Shown piece by piece: positions 18,720 to 27,360 of a stretch of 64,000 bases of DNA. The notes under the pieces are model-generated. The model did no database searches. It saw only the letters and a list, made by a program, of their open reading frames with translations, and had not been told where the DNA came from. The translations under genes were made by a program, and so were the position numbers. This stretch comes from Roseiarcus sp963822215 (GTDB lineage: Bacteria; Pseudomonadota; Alphaproteobacteria; Rhizobiales; Beijerinckiaceae), in assembly GCA_963822215.1 (NCBI GenBank), contig CAWGGX010000004.1:558001-622000 (forward strand), given 5' to 3'. Numbering within the stretch: the stretch's first letter is position 1; every line of letters begins with the position of its first letter.

Positions 18720-19612
18720 CCGAGGCGCCCCTCTGGTTCGTCGGCGTGGATGGCGGCGCGACGCGATGTCGCGTGCGGGTCAGGGACGCCGAGGGCCACA
18801 CGCTCGCGGAGGCGCTTGGCGCTTCCGCCAACGTCCATGTCGATTTCGCGGCGTCGATCGCGGCGGCGCGCTCGGTTGTCGGCGACGCGCTGCATGACGC
18901 CGGACTGGCGCCCGCCGATCATCCGCGCATGACGATTGGCCTCGGCCTCGCCGGCGTGAACGATAAAGAGGACGCCGAGCGCGTCGTCTCGGCGTTCCCG
19001 AGCTATATGCGCGTTCGCGCCGCCAACGACGCGGTGACGGCCTGTATCGGCGCCCACGCGGGGGCGGACGGCGGTCTGGTGATCGCCGGAACCGGCTCGG
19101 CCGCTATCGCCCGCGTGGCGGGCCGCGAGATCATCGTCGGAGGCCGCGGCTTTGCCATCGGAGACGCCGGATCGGGCGCTCATATTGGACTGCGCGCCTT
19201 GCGCGCCGCGGTGCGCGCCTACGACGGCCTCGGACCGGACAGCGCTCTCACCCGCGACATGCTCGACGCGTTCGACGGCGACATCGTCGCCCTCGTCCGC
19301 TGGTCGCGCGTCGCAAGGCCTGGCGATTTCGGCGCCTTGGCCCCGCGCGTGTTCTCCCGCGCCGGCCAGGGTGACCCGATCGCGCTCCCGATCGTTGGCG
19401 AGGCCGCGCATGCGATCGGCGCGCTGGCGCGGCGCGCGTGCGCCCTCGGCGCAGAGCGGGTCGCGCTAGTTGGCGGGGTCGGCGACGCCTTGCGTCCCTA
19501 TCTTGATCCGATCGTCGGCGCGCTGCTGACACCCCCCCTGCACGACGCGACCGACGGGGCCATATTGATGGCGGGCGGCCGAATTGCAACCGGGAGGGAC
19601 TCCGCGCCATGA
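18716..19612 (+). CDS. BadF/BadG-type ATPase, probable N-acetylglucosamine kinase
   Basis: A 298-aa ASKHA-fold kinase: phosphate-1 motif WFVGVDGGATRCRVRV at the N-terminus, GLAGVN, RAANDAVTACIGAH, phosphate-2 VIAGTGSAAIAR, GDAGSGAHIG, and the adenosine motif VALVGGVGDALRPYL. This is the BadF/BadG/BcrA/BcrD group that contains bacterial GlcNAc and glucosamine kinases. It overlaps nagA by ATGA, so the pair would phosphorylate GlcNAc and then deacetylate it. No nagB follows; the next gene is on the other strand. Confidence 0.88.
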   Translation: MTEAPLWFVGVDGGATRCRVRVRDAEGHTLAEALGASANVHVDFAASIAAARSVVGDALHDAGLAPADHPRMTIGLGLAGVNDKEDAERVVSAFPSYMRVRAANDAVTACIGAHAGADGGLVIAGTGSAAIARVAGREIIVGGRGFAIGDAGSGAHIGLRALRAAVRAYDGLGPDSALTRDMLDAFDGDIVALVRWSRVARPGDFGALAPRVFSRAGQGDPIALPIVGEAAHAIGALARRACALGAERVALVGGVGDALRPYLDPIVGALLTPPLHDATDGAILMAGGRIATGRDSAP

Positions 19613-20760
19613 AAGTGTTCTTCGGCGCGCGCCTGTTCGATGGCGAGCGGTTTCTCGACGATCACGCCCTGGTCGTGGAGGATGGCGTCATCCGCGCCCT
19701 CGTCGATGTCGAGGAGCGCCCGCGCGGCGGCGAGGCCATCGATTGTGGCGGCGGGATTCTCGCTCCGGGCCTCATCGATTGGCAGATCAACGGCGGCGGC
19801 GGCGTCCTGTTCAACGCCGAGCCGACCGTCGGGGGCTTGGCGCGCATCGCCCGCGCCTTTCGGCGCGAGGGCGTTACCGGGTTCCTGCCGACCGTCGTGA
19901 CCGATGCTCCCGCGGTGCTCGCGGCCGCGTTATCCGCGGCGCGCGAGGCGGAACGTTGCGTGCCGGGCGCGCTCGGGATCCATGTCGAGGGTCCATTCAT
20001 CGACTCGCGGCGCCCGGGGATACACCCGCCGCAATGGATCCGTCCGATGCGCGAGGCCGACGCCGATGCGCTGATCGAAGGGCGCGCCGGGGCCACAGTC
20101 GTGACGCTCGCGCCGGCTTCCGTCCCGCTCCGGCTCGTCGCGCGGCTCGCTCAATCCGGCATCGTGGTCAGTCTCGGCCATGCTGAGGCAAGCGCTGAAG
20201 AGGCGCAGGCCGTGTTCGACGCGGGCGCGCGGGCGGCCACCCACCTCTACAACGCCATGAGTCCATTGACATCACGCGCGCCGGGCGTGGTCGGCGCCGT
20301 TCTCTCCGACCCGCGCGTTATTTGCGGCCTGATCGCGGACGGCGAACACGTCCATCCCACGGCCTGCCGGGTCGCGATCGCAGCCAAGGGCTCGGCGGGG
20401 ATCGCCCTCGTGTCGGACGCCATGCCGCCGGCGGCCGGCGGTCCGGACGCATTCGATCTCAATGGCCGTCGCATGACCCGAGTGGGCCTCAAGCTCGTCG
20501 ACGAGAACGGCACGCTCGCCGGCGCCGCGATCACGCTTCGCGACGCGGTCGGCTATGTCGCGACCACGCTCGGCTTGCCGCTCGCCTCGGCTCTCGCCAT
20601 GGCGACGTCGACCCCTGCGCGCCTGCTCGGCCTCGACGGCCGCATCGGCCGACTGGCGCCGGGCCTCGAGGCCAATCTCGTGCATTTCACCGACGCGCTC
20701 GACGTCGCGGGCGTGTGGATGAGCGGGCGCGCGATCCCCGAGGACGGCGCGTCGCGCTGA
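19609..20760 (+). CDS. nagA: N-acetylglucosamine-6-phosphate deacetylase
   Basis: A 383-aa amidohydrolase. Features in order: APGLIDWQINGGGGVLFNAE, HVEGPFIDSRRPGIHPP (metal Glu in VEGPF), SLGHAEASAEEA and ATHLYNAMSPLTSRAPG (metal His residues), and LVSDAMPPAAGG (catalytic Asp). It converts GlcNAc-6-phosphate to glucosamine-6-phosphate and acetate in the cytoplasm. It is coupled to the upstream kinase and ends eight bases before the convergent CrtI-like gene. Confidence 0.94.
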   Translation: MKVFFGARLFDGERFLDDHALVVEDGVIRALVDVEERPRGGEAIDCGGGILAPGLIDWQINGGGGVLFNAEPTVGGLARIARAFRREGVTGFLPTVVTDAPAVLAAALSAAREAERCVPGALGIHVEGPFIDSRRPGIHPPQWIRPMREADADALIEGRAGATVVTLAPASVPLRLVARLAQSGIVVSLGHAEASAEEAQAVFDAGARAATHLYNAMSPLTSRAPGVVGAVLSDPRVICGLIADGEHVHPTACRVAIAAKGSAGIALVSDAMPPAAGGPDAFDLNGRRMTRVGLKLVDENGTLAGAAITLRDAVGYVATTLGLPLASALAMATSTPARLLGLDGRIGRLAPGLEANLVHFTDALDVAGVWMSGRAIPEDGASR

Positions 20761-20767
20761 GCCCGAT

Positions 20768-22330
20768 TTAGCCGACGCGCTCCTTCATCGCCATGCGCGC
20801 GGCGTCCGCGCCGGCTCGCATCGCGCCGCTGAAGCCGCCCGACTGGCCGAACGACGAGGCGAGATAGACGCCGTGCAGCGGCGTCTTCGGCGTGCGCGGC
20901 AGCCCCGCCCAGATCGAACGCTCGAACGGCAGCGGCGCAAAGCCGTAGACCGCCCCGCCGGGCGTGCTCATGAAATTGGCCATTGAGCGCGCGTTGAGGA
21001 ACATTCGTTCGACCACCGCCGCGCTGAAGCCCGGATAGTCGCGGTCGAGCGCCGCCTGGAAGGCGTCGAGCCAGCGTTCGCGCCGGTCCTTTTCCTCCTG
21101 CGGCGGCAGCGCCGACCAGTTGGAGAGCCGGTCGATCCCGACGATCGAGACCAAGGTTGGCCCTTCGGGGTTCAGTCCGCTGTCGATCGCGCCGTAATTG
21201 GTGATTCCGTATGCCGGCAGAGCGTCGCCGGGGTCGGCGGAAAGGAGAATTGCGCTCGCGGCGATGTCGGTCTGTCGGGTCGCCGAGTTGGGCAGCACAC
21301 CGAGGTTGAACCGCTCGAGACCGAGTTGGGTGGGCGGGACGGTCAGGCCGAAATGGGCGGAGAACAGCGAGATCGACAGCGGCCGCGCTCCATAGGCCTC
21401 TTCGATCGTCGCCCGTTCGGCGTCCGGCAGCATCGTCGCGAGCGCGTGCGGCGCGCAATTGGCGAAGATCTGCCTCGCTTCGATGCGCTGCTCGTCGCCC
21501 TTCGTCTTCGTGTCGACGTGCCGCACGGCGGCCGGATGACCGGACGCGCCGAGCTCGACGCCGCTGGCGTCGCGCCCGAGCAGCACCGAACCGCCCGCCT
21601 GATTGACCACCTTGGCGAGCTTCATCGACAGCACGCGCGAGCCGCCCTTGATGAACACGCCGCCCGACTTGAGCAAGCTGCCATGTGCGACGGCGAAGAA
21701 GGGCCAGGCGAGGTTGTGGGCGTCGTCAGCGAAATAGCCGATCGTCGCGCCGACCGCGCATTTGGCCGCCTCGTCGTTGCCGAAGAAGCGCTCGAACATG
21801 TCGGCGGTCGAGGCGCGCCAATCGCGGGCGAGGGGCCTCAGCGCTACGCCGGCGCGCACGAGCTTGCCGAGGGTCCGTTCCTCGCCGGCCTCGTTGAGCC
21901 GCGTCACGGCGTCGTGGATCTGCTCGAGCGCGCCGAAGAACCGCGCCGAACCCTCGCGGATCCGCGGAAACCGCTGGCTCAACGCGTGGTGGGCCGCGTC
22001 GAACCCGACCGGCATGTCGAACACTTCGCCGACCGGACCGCCCTTCACCGAATAGAACGGCCGCACCGGGACCCATTCAATCTCGTCGAGAATGCCGAGT
22101 TCGGTCAGGATTGCATGCTTGGTCTCGGTCGGGTCGCGCGGGTCGGCCGTCTGGTGCAGGGCGGGCTCAATGGTCAGCGCTCCTTTCCTGAAGGCCGACG
22201 CGGCCCCGCCGACGCTGTGATTGCGTTCGATGACGCAGACCTTGCGGCCGCTTTTGGCGAGCAGCGCGGCGGCTGTGAGGCCGCCGAGGCCGGAGCCGAT
22301 GACGACGGCGTCGAAAGTGTTTTCGCTCAT
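20768..22330 (-). CDS. CrtI-like FAD/NAD(P)-dependent oxidoreductase
   Basis: A 520-aa flavoprotein starting MSENTFDAVVIGSGLGGLTA with the dinucleotide-binding motif GSGLGGLTAAALL and VIERNHSVGGAAS, and near the C-terminus GVYLASSFGQSGGFSGAMRAG. The overall pattern matches the phytoene desaturase/carotenoid isomerase/retinol saturase group. The substrate is unknown and no carotenoid genes adjoin it. The start at 22330 is preceded by GGGGAGGAG, which overlaps an earlier in-frame ATG four codons upstream. Confidence 0.82.
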   Translation of the reverse strand: MSENTFDAVVIGSGLGGLTAAALLAKSGRKVCVIERNHSVGGAASAFRKGALTIEPALHQTADPRDPTETKHAILTELGILDEIEWVPVRPFYSVKGGPVGEVFDMPVGFDAAHHALSQRFPRIREGSARFFGALEQIHDAVTRLNEAGEERTLGKLVRAGVALRPLARDWRASTADMFERFFGNDEAAKCAVGATIGYFADDAHNLAWPFFAVAHGSLLKSGGVFIKGGSRVLSMKLAKVVNQAGGSVLLGRDASGVELGASGHPAAVRHVDTKTKGDEQRIEARQIFANCAPHALATMLPDAERATIEEAYGARPLSISLFSAHFGLTVPPTQLGLERFNLGVLPNSATRQTDIAASAILLSADPGDALPAYGITNYGAIDSGLNPEGPTLVSIVGIDRLSNWSALPPQEEKDRRERWLDAFQAALDRDYPGFSAAVVERMFLNARSMANFMSTPGGAVYGFAPLPFERSIWAGLPRTPKTPLHGVYLASSFGQSGGFSGAMRAGADAARMAMKERVG

Positions 22331-22535
22331 GCTCCTCCCCATTCGAGCCCGACGCTTGGCGCGCCGGGTCGACCGAAATTCGCAAGAGTTTACCGGGAAT
22401 GAAGCGGTGGTGTTTGATCGTCGTCAAACGGGCGCAGGGCGAGCGCCGGCGCCTGACGAGGTCGTCGCGCCCAAGAAGCGCCTCTCAGGACGAACGGTTT
22501 GGCGCATTTCGATAACGTTCCAATGCGTCCCCGCC

Positions 22536-23660
22536 TCAGTCCAGCGTTTCGCGATAGACCAGCGTCGCGAATGCGATCACCGCCACGGCGAACAGCGCCA
22601 TCGGCCAAAGCTCGGGCGCGATTTCGGTCCAGCCGACGCCCTTGAGCAGCATGCCGCGCACGATCCGCATGGCGTGCGTCGTGGGGAAGATGTTGCCGAG
22701 CCATTGCGCCCAGACCGGCATGCCGCGGAACGGAAACATGAAGCCCGACAGCATAAAGGACGGCATCAGGGTGAACTGCGCGAGCTGGACCGCCTGCATC
22801 TGGTTGGTGGAGATGGTCGAGAAGGTGACGCCGAGCGCGAGGTTGCAGGCGATGAACACGCCGAGCGCGGCGAGCAGCAGCGGCACCGATCCGCGGATCG
22901 GCAGGCCGAAAAAGATCGTCGCCGCCACCAGGATCAGGATCACCTGGATGTAACCGATCGCCACATAGGGCGCGATCTTGGCGATCATCACTTCGATCGG
23001 TCTGACCGGCATGGCCAGCAGGTTCTCCATCGTCCCGCGCTCGCGCTCCTTGGTGATCGCCATGGTCGTGACGAACAGGGTCGAGAACATCAGCACGATG
23101 CAGACAAGGCCCGGCACGACGTTGAGCACGGTCAGCTGCTCGGGGTTGTAGCGGGCGTGGACGACAAACTGGAACGGCGGCGTCTGCGGCTGGATCTGGC
23201 GGATCGGCGGCAGGTCGCGGTTGAGGTCGGCGACGACCTGACCGAGCGTTGCGACCGCATTGCCAATCGCGGTCGGATCGGTGGCGTCGGCGTCGATCAG
23301 CACGCCGGGCTGCTCGCCGCGGTCGACGGCGCGGTCGAAGTCGGGCGGCATCTGGATGACGAACATCAGCTCGCCGCGCGCAATGCCCGCCTCCGCCTCG
23401 GCCTCGCTGCGCAGGACGCGGATGTCGTAGTAGCCCGAATTTGTCAGGGCGGCGGCGATTGTGCGGGTGTATTTTGAATCCTCGATCGACAACAGCCCCG
23501 CCGGCAGGTGCTTTGGGTCCGAATTGATCGCGTAGCCGAACAAGAAGAGCTGCATGATCGGAATGGCGATGATGATCCGAAGCGTCATCGTGTCGCGCAG
23601 GATCTGGATCAATTCCTTGCGCAGGAGCGCGATCAGACGGGCGAAGGAAAAGGCGTTCAT
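22536..23660 (-). CDS. ABC-2 type exporter permease (YbhS/YbhR-like)
   Basis: A 374-aa protein with an N-terminal membrane anchor (LRDTMTLRIIIAIPIMQLFL), a long periplasmic domain and five C-terminal membrane segments. It contains TKERERGTMENLLAMPVRPI, the ABC-2 signature loop. The ATG at 23660 overlaps the stop of the ATPase gene (ATGA). Together with the ATPase and HlyD protein it makes a drug or metabolite exporter of the YbhGFSR type. Only one permease gene is present, so a homodimer is likely. Confidence 0.92.
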   Translation of the reverse strand: MNAFSFARLIALLRKELIQILRDTMTLRIIIAIPIMQLFLFGYAINSDPKHLPAGLLSIEDSKYTRTIAAALTNSGYYDIRVLRSEAEAEAGIARGELMFVIQMPPDFDRAVDRGEQPGVLIDADATDPTAIGNAVATLGQVVADLNRDLPPIRQIQPQTPPFQFVVHARYNPEQLTVLNVVPGLVCIVLMFSTLFVTTMAITKERERGTMENLLAMPVRPIEVMIAKIAPYVAIGYIQVILILVAATIFFGLPIRGSVPLLLAALGVFIACNLALGVTFSTISTNQMQAVQLAQFTLMPSFMLSGFMFPFRGMPVWAQWLGNIFPTTHAMRIVRGMLLKGVGWTEIAPELWPMALFAVAVIAFATLVYRETLD

Positions 23661-24571
23661 CGGCTCGCCTCCTGCACGCTCAGCATGTGGATGAATACGT
23701 CGTCGAGCCGCGGTTCGACCTCGCGCCATTGAAGGCCGCCGTCGTGCTCTGCAATCGCCCGCTCAAGCCCAGCACGGTCGAGGCTCGCGACCCTGAGCGC
23801 CCGGCCGAACACCGCCGCCGCCTCAACGCCCGGCGTATGGCGGAGCGCCACGGCGGCGCGATCGACGTCGCCGCCCGTCGCCTCGTAGGTCACGAGGCCG
23901 GATTTCTCGACCACTGTCGAGGCCGCGCCCTGCACCACGATCCGCCCCTGGGCGAGATAGACGATGCGTTTGCAGCGCTCGGCTTCGTCCATGTAATGGG
24001 TTGAGACGAGCGTGGTCAGGCCCTCGACCGCCATGTCATGGATCAGGTCCCAGAACTCGCGCCGCGCCTTGGCGTCGACCCCGGCCGTCGGCTCGTCGAG
24101 CAGCAGCAGCCTCGGTTGGTGCAGAACGCAGGCGGCGAGCGCCAGCCGCTGCTTCCAGCCGCCCGATAGCTGGCCCGCGAGCTGGTCGCGGCGGTTCATG
24201 AGCCCCATGCGGTCGAGGATGCCGCGCACCGCTTCGCGCCGGTTCGGCAGCTCATAGACGCGGGCGACGAAATCGAGGTTCTCGTTGACCGTCAGGTCCT
24301 CGTAGAGACTGAACCGCTGCGTCATGTAGCCGACCTGGCGCCGGATCGCGTGCGGCTCGGCGAGGATGTCGTAGCCGAGGCACTGGCCTTCGCCGCCATC
24401 GGGCCGGAGCAGGCCGCAGAGCATGCGGATGGTGGTGGTCTTGCCGCTGCCGTTGGCGCCCAGGAAGCCACAGATCTCGCCTCCGGCGACTGTGAGATCG
24501 AGGCCCTCGACCACCTTCAGGTCGCCGAAACTCTTGCGCAATCCGCGGACGTCGATGGCGGCGTCCGTCAT
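23657..24571 (-). CDS. ABC exporter ATP-binding protein (YbhF-like)
   Basis: A 304-aa single ATPase domain: Walker A GANGSGKTT, signature LSGGWKQRL, Walker B LLLLDEPTAGVD, and H-loop STHYMD. Its ATG at 24571 overlaps the true stop of the HlyD gene (ATGA, 24568-24571). Because of a frameshift in HlyD the frame is open upstream and gives an apparent 639-aa HlyD-ATPase protein, but the internal start with normal coupling is the better reading. Confidence 0.92.
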   Translation of the reverse strand: MTDAAIDVRGLRKSFGDLKVVEGLDLTVAGGEICGFLGANGSGKTTTIRMLCGLLRPDGGEGQCLGYDILAEPHAIRRQVGYMTQRFSLYEDLTVNENLDFVARVYELPNRREAVRGILDRMGLMNRRDQLAGQLSGGWKQRLALAACVLHQPRLLLLDEPTAGVDAKARREFWDLIHDMAVEGLTTLVSTHYMDEAERCKRIVYLAQGRIVVQGAASTVVEKSGLVTYEATGGDVDRAAVALRHTPGVEAAAVFGRALRVASLDRAGLERAIAEHDGGLQWREVEPRLDDVFIHMLSVQEASR

Positions 24572-25576
24572 GGCGCGCTCGCCGTAGGCGTCGGCGCCGG
24601 CGCTGCCGGGGCGACCGTCACCGGCTCCCCGGGATTGAGGAGCCTGGCTTGATCCGGCGGCGGCCGCGCTTCGGCCAGAAACACGAATTTGCCCCGAGTT
24701 CGACTCGGAATAGATGAACGGCGGCGTGTATTCCGCGTTGGGCGCGATGAACGACACCGTTCCCCCAAGATCGCCAGGGCAATTGTCGCAGGAAAAGTCG
24801 ACCCTGTCACCGACATGAACCTTGGCGAGCTCCGCCTCGGGGATGAAGAAGCGCACGAAAATATTGCCGGGCGGCAGCAGCGAGACGGCCGGCGCGCCGG
24901 CCGCGAGCGTCTCGCCGGGGAAAGCGATCACGTCGGCGATCAGCCCGGCCTCCGGCGCCGTCACCGACCGCTGGTCGAGCCGCCACTGCGCCTGCTTCAG
25001 CGCCGCATCGAGAGAATCGACCATTGATCGTTGCGCCTCGATCTCCGCCGGCCGGCCCATGGGGGCCTGGGCGGTGGCGAGCGCCGCCATCGCCGCTGCG
25101 ACCTTGGCCTCGGCCGAGCGCAGCGCGGCGTCTTCCTGGTCGACGACCTGCTGCGTCGCCGATCCCGTCTTGAGAAGCTGCGAGCTGCGCTGCAAATCCT
25201 CCTGCGCCCGGTCGCGGGCGGCCTGCGCGTCGCGCAGATTGGCCTCGGCCTGTTTGATTTCGCTGGGCTTGGCGGGCGCAAGCAGGTTGTCGAGCTGCCC
25301 GCGCGCCTGCTGCAGGAGGCGGCGCGCCTGATCGACCGCGGCGCGGTCGTCGGCGTCGTCCTGGTCGAACAGACGCTGTCCCTTGGCGACCCGATCGCCG
25401 CGCGCGACCCGGACGGCGGTGAGGAGCCCTGGCTGGGTCGGCCCGATCTTGACGAAATCGGCCTCCGCATAGCCTTGCCAGGCGATCGGCTCCGGAGCGC
25501 GGGGCCGGAGAAGCGTCCAGGCGGCGCCAACGACAAGGGCGCCCAGAATCGCAAAGAACAGAAGACGTCGAATCAA
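24568..25576 (-). pseudogene. HlyD/YbhG-type membrane-fusion subunit, frameshifted near its end
   Basis: The N-terminus (MIRRLLFFAILGALVVGAAW) is a membrane anchor. It is followed by a biotinyl-lipoyl half-motif, a long coiled coil (about residues 75-195) and the second half-motif (VTAPEAGLIADVIAFPGETL). After TPPFIYSESNSG the conserved continuation KFVFLAEARPPPDQARLLNP lies in the next frame and ends at the TGA at 24568-24570. One extra base in the GGGG run at 24692-24695 (or the adjacent A at 24697) explains this. It is either a real mutation or a homopolymer error. With the base removed the protein is about 335 aa, normal for the family. Confidence 0.85.
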
Positions 25577-26034
25577 GGCGCGCTCGGTTCGGCCTGAACA
25601 GCCGTTTGGGACCCTTCTTTAGCGGCGTTCGGCGGGAAAGGACATTGCGGCGCGAGGCCGCGGCGGATCCGCGCCGAACCCAATCGGCGCTGTCATGCCG
25701 TCGGCCGTGCGCTTGCCGGTCTTGACCCGGCAAGCCCGTCTTGGAACGCAGGAAACGATTGAGCGATTGAGTTGGGTTGACGAGCGCGACCAACGCGCCA
25801 TCAAATCGACCTCCGAACAGTGTTTCACAGAGCGCCTGACGGCGCCTCGTGGATGGCCGGGTCAAGCCCGGCCATGACGCGGGTGGGCTCATGAGCGACC
25901 CGGCGGAGGAGCAACTCAGGCAGTGGCGCGCAACCTTTTGCGCGATGGGAACTCCAAATCGAAAAAACGCCTCACGCCGTCTTGGCCGGGCTTGACCCGG
26001 CCATCCACGAGGGCGCCGGAAGGCGCCTCGAGCC
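25577..26034. repeat. Intergenic region with a divergent pair of REP-like palindromes
   Basis: No gene is seen. A unit at 25841-25879 (GGCGCCTCGTGGATGGCCGG, then GTCAAGCCCGGCCATGACG) recurs in inverted orientation at 25978-26015. Each contains the small palindrome GGCCGGGTCAAGCCCGGCC, and a third related palindrome (GCTTGCCGGTCTTGACCCGG) is at about 25706-25732. Such elements are common between genes in this group. The inverted pair lies directly downstream of the broken GIY-YIG gene. Confidence 0.65.
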
Positions 26035-26320
26035 TCACCAATTCAGTTCCTCGCAGAGGTCTCGCCATTCGCGGTTTTCGGCGCGAATCAGCCTCACCTT
26101 CCAGGCGCGGGGCCAATGCTTGATGTTGCTCTCTCTCTGAATCGCAGCGCGGATATCCGTGGAACTCCTTCCGGACAAGGCGCTTGAGGCCGTACCTGCG
26201 TGAACCCTTCGACGAGGCCTTGCGATGCTCGGAGGCGCGCCGGCCAATGTCTGCGGCGACGCCGAGCGTGAGCGATCCGTTCGGGCGATTCGTCACGATG
26301 TAGGCCCAGCCGCCGCGCAT
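26035..26320 (-). pseudogene. GIY-YIG nuclease-like gene with several frameshifts
   Basis: The start MRGGWAYIVTNRPNGSLTLG and GVAADIGRR are the GIY-YIG N-terminal strand and helix of the small (about 95 aa) YhbQ/UPF0213-like nucleases. The continuation is split over frames: EHR in frame one, GLVEGFT in frame two, RYGLKRLV back in frame one, then DIRAAIQRESNIKHWPRAWK through WRDLCEELNW and stop in a third frame, ending at 26035-26037. At least three indels are needed. The order of blocks is that of one ancestral gene. Confidence 0.8.
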
Positions 26321-26775
26321 GGTTCGGGACGATAACCTTCACTTGCGCCGAAGCAAGCAGCGGGGGCGCCCGCTTTGTCCAACTGCCCCGTCCAGGGCCG
26401 CGGTCTGTCAATCCGCGGTTTTCTCAGGAAGCTACGCTGTCGTCCGGTCGATCGGCCCGTGGCCGCAGTCGACCCGGCGCGGACCTTCCGGTTGATCCAA
26501 GGAATGGTCGAATTGCGCAAATAGCGGGCGGTCGCAGGTGCCCTGACGAACGTGACCGATCTGGGCCTTTGCTTCCGTTCCCGCTCGCTCCGGTACGGCA
26601 GGAGGGCGCCAAGTGCGGACGTTTGGTTTGGCGCCTCGCCGCAATTGTCTGCGTCTTTTCCTCGGCTCGACGGACCGTCAACGCGACGGCCGCGCTCGTT
26701 CACGCGACGCGCGTCGCAAAGGCCTGGATCGCGATTTCGGGAGTCGCAGTGACGCCGCGGCGCTTCTCAATTCGT
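26321..26775. other. Intergenic region, no gene recognised
   Basis: About 455 bases. There are several overlapping high-GC frames on both strands, none with a credible start or a family I know. It separates the dead GIY-YIG gene from the end of the three-gene secreted operon, and may hold the terminator of that operon, although no strong hairpin with a T-run is visible. Confidence 0.4.
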
Positions 26776-27348
26776 TCAGTCCGGCGCGGAGATCGCCACA
26801 CTGCTATCGAAATCGATCATTTCGTGGATTCGACATGGAGAGCCTGCGCAGCTCCCGTCAAAATGAACGATCCTCGGCAGGCCAGCCGCATCGATGCGAA
26901 TTTCGAAGCGGCCCGTATTCGCATGGTCATTTGGCCAGGACAGCGTCCCGACAAAGACCCGGTTGCCGTCGATCGGCGACTGCTCGGAAGTGTCGGTGAG
27001 GCCTGTTTTCACGACGCCATCGAGCGGGGGCCGCAACTTCGAAATGTCCGGCGCTGGCGATTTTTTCCAACCGTTGGCGGTGCGCGTCCAGACAAAGCCG
27101 TCGACGATGAACAGTTCGCTCCGGACGCGCGTGGGGTTCCGTGTCAGATGGAGTTTTGTCGTACCGACGCGATCGATGAGATAAAGATCTGAGATTTGGG
27201 CGCGCTGAACGAAAATCTTCGCCTGCGCCGCCTGCGCCGCACGTTCCGCGCTCAGCGCGGCCAGTACCGTGTTCAAAGCGTCGTCCGCCGACTCGGCGAC
27301 CGCCGAAGACAGCGCGAACAACAAGGACAAGAGGACAGCGAGCCGCAA
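26776..27348 (-). CDS. Secreted protein of unknown function (190 aa), third gene of an operon
   Basis: It begins MRLAVLLSLLFALSSAVAES, a signal peptide with cleavage expected after AVA. The mature part of about 172 residues is mostly beta-strand-like (IDRVGTTKLHLTRNP, RVRSELFIVDGFVW, NRVFVGTLSWPND, GRFEIRIDAAGLPRIVHFDG) and has one Cys pair (SCAGSPC). The rhythm is reminiscent of LolA-type outer-membrane-lipoprotein folds, but this is only an impression. It follows the beta-helix gene by 12 bases and shares its strand, so all three genes are probably one transcript. Confidence 0.75.
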   Translation of the reverse strand: MRLAVLLSLLFALSSAVAESADDALNTVLAALSAERAAQAAQAKIFVQRAQISDLYLIDRVGTTKLHLTRNPTRVRSELFIVDGFVWTRTANGWKKSPAPDISKLRPPLDGVVKTGLTDTSEQSPIDGNRVFVGTLSWPNDHANTGRFEIRIDAAGLPRIVHFDGSCAGSPCRIHEMIDFDSSVAISAPD

Positions 27349-27360
27349 TGTCGCGCTCCG

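Noticed and set aside
23657..25576. A genuine HlyD-ATPase fusion protein of 639 aa
   Set aside because: The conserved HlyD C-terminus and a stop coupled to an internal ATPase start exist in the next frame, and the fused linker is low-complexity. A one-base indel is the simpler explanation.
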